A stretch of 64,000 nt of DNA from Anaerolineae bacterium (GTDB taxonomy: Bacteria; Chloroflexota; Anaerolineae; Promineifilales; Promineifilaceae): the NCBI GenBank assembly GCA_023382655.1, contig JAHDWK010000002.1, positions 186,001-250,000 of the forward strand, given 5' to 3'. Both the position numbers and the translations under genes were made by a program. This document shows, piece after piece, positions 62,981-64,000 of this stretch (within the stretch, counting starts at the first letter, position 1; the number at the start of each line of letters is the position of its first letter). The notes below the pieces were generated by a model. That model was not told the DNA's origin. It searched no databases and saw only the letters and a program-made list of their open reading frames with translations.

Positions 62981-63940
62981 TCACGGCCACACGGCCGTCA
63001 CCGCCATCTGCCGTAACACCATTCGTTCATAACTTCCCTGGCCGGTTGGTTTCCACTTGACCAGCGCCAGTTCTCCATCGGCGATTTCTAAGCCGGTAAT
63101 GTAACCCGGCGTGCTACAATGGCCGATGTTGATAAGGGGCGGGTTTTCTGAATGGGGGTCGGGAAAGGCGCACAGATGGGTATGCCCGCAGATGACGGCC
63201 TGCCGCTGTTGCTGTGCCCAGGACAAAATCGCCCCTTCTAGCTGCCAGGCAAGACGCAAAATTCGGTTTCCGACCCGGCGCGGCATATTGGCCAGATGTT
63301 GCCGGTTTTGCAGGTCATTTTCCGGTTCGGAAAAATGGTAGCGGCTGGCGGAAAAGGGCAGGGTGTATTTGACAAAGTAGCGGCTTTGTGGCCGTTGGAA
63401 CCACCAGTGCCGGTCGCCTTTGGGGTGGGCCTGATGCCCATGCACGGCAAACAGGCTGTGTTTGCTGGGAACATGGTGCAGCACCAGGCCTTGATGCAGT
63501 GGCATTCCTTCTTTTTCCATGGGGTCAAACATGCCCCGCTCGGAGTCGTGGTTGCCGATGATCAGGTGCAGGCGGTGGCTGGCGCGAAATTGGTGCAGCA
63601 GGTCAAAGACACGGCCGTATGCGCGGCGAATCTTGGCAAAATTGTTGTGCCACAACTCATCCCCATCCCCCAATTCAATATAGGTGAAGCCCTGCTCGTA
63701 ATAATGGCTGAGGGCGTGCAGGAAAAGGTTTTCGTTGGGTGCAAAAAAGTCATACCGATCTTTTATGCCCCGGTGCATGTCGCTAAAAAAGATGAGGCGG
63801 CTGTTGTTGTCAAAATGGAGATGGGGGGATTGCCGAAAAGCGAGGTCAAGCCGTTCGTGGGCTTGTGTGTGCCAGCTTTGCCAGAGGGGGGCGACCTGGG
63901 GTCGGGCGGCCTGGGGCCAGGTTTGTGGCGTTACAGTCAT
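62981..63940 (-). CDS. Metallophosphoesterase (calcineurin-like)
   Basis: A 319-residue phosphoesterase with all five motifs: 'FFSDMHRG' (DxH), 'ELGDGDELW' (GDxxD/E), 'IIGNHDSE' (GNHD), 'VHGHQAH', and 'ICGHTHLC' (GHTH). A dimetal site acts on an unknown phosphoester, possibly UDP-diacylglucosamine (LpxH-like) or a nucleotide. Start GTG/ATG near 63940. The remaining 60 bp of the window after it hold no gene. Confidence 0.9.
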   Translation of the reverse strand: MTVTPQTWPQAARPQVAPLWQSWHTQAHERLDLAFRQSPHLHFDNNSRLIFFSDMHRGIKDRYDFFAPNENLFLHALSHYYEQGFTYIELGDGDELWHNNFAKIRRAYGRVFDLLHQFRASHRLHLIIGNHDSERGMFDPMEKEGMPLHQGLVLHHVPSKHSLFAVHGHQAHPKGDRHWWFQRPQSRYFVKYTLPFSASRYHFSEPENDLQNRQHLANMPRRVGNRILRLAWQLEGAILSWAQQQRQAVICGHTHLCAFPDPHSENPPLINIGHCSTPGYITGLEIADGELALVKWKPTGQGSYERMVLRQMAVTAVWP

Positions 63941-64000
63941 ACCAATACTTCCTTTGGCGCGATGACGATGGTGTGGGGGTGGTTCGTCTAACGGCCGTGC

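Overview
The window looks like chromosome from a Chloroflexota bacterium, probably Anaerolineae-like. This is inferred from gene content, not from a marker gene. The signs are large secreted proteins ending in a YLPxVxK-type tail, a CSLREA/beta-helix protein, an ArsA-like ATPase with a probable HSP20-like tail, kinase and ATPase fusions, and moderately GC-rich coding DNA. The octamer ACGGCCGT is scattered through the backbone (about 90 copies by hand count). Intergenic gaps are filled with short self-complementary word arrays.

1-8.6 kb (+ strand): a partial acidic coiled-coil protein, a secreted protein, a YbaK-type deacylase, leuB, a membrane-anchored hydrolase, an HhH-GPD DNA glycosylase, a RidA-family protein, a possible UDG-fold protein, ilvD and a sugar-phosphate transferase. 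leuB and ilvD both serve branched-chain amino acid synthesis.

8.6-13.0 kb (- strand): rpsU, an SDR epimerase, and a two-gene signalling operon. The operon pairs an effector-associated-domain ATPase with a kinase-ATPase fusion whose catalytic HRD is HRN. 13.1-19.3 kb (+): dinG with an exonuclease domain, a PfkB kinase, parA, a 22-codon mini-ORF, parB, and ssrA (tmRNA).

19.3-34.0 kb (mostly - strand): a zinc-ribbon protein, an ArsA-like ATPase, a secreted beta-helix/PKD protein (+), a DUF3253 protein (+), a DUF89/ARMT1-like protein, an O-methyltransferase, a VOC protein, ettA, metG, a poly-Glu protein, nadD, obgE and a YceD protein. 34.0-43.4 kb: rdgB, two response regulators, rpsT (-), a large anchored pullulanase, a small His-rich membrane protein, and gyrB.

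43401-59888 is the main discovery: a complete 16.5-kb Tn7-like transposon. It has imperfect terminal inverted repeats, arrays of probable TnsB-binding sites at both ends, and a perfect 5-bp target duplication (ACCTG). It sits 11 bp after the gyrB stop, in the first five bases of a 29-bp palindrome. Its core is tnsA-tnsB-tnsC-tniQ (- strand), with an Xre regulator and an unrecognised gene beyond tnsA. TniQ is long (712 aa) and ends in about six winged-HTH modules, which suggests sequence-specific targeting. The cargo includes a three-gene ABC-3C-type defence operon (HNH effector, middle component, DUF2326 ATPase), a TIGR04255 trio, an AlbA_2/Schlafen-like protein, a DUF6011-like protein, an Excalibur-domain protein and small proteins. 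No cas gene or CRISPR array is present. The TIGR04255 and ABC-3C segments are AT-rich and lack ACGGCCGT, so they were probably acquired separately.

59.9-64.0 kb returns to backbone: a lipoprotein penicillin-binding protein, an HD-domain protein and a metallophosphoesterase.
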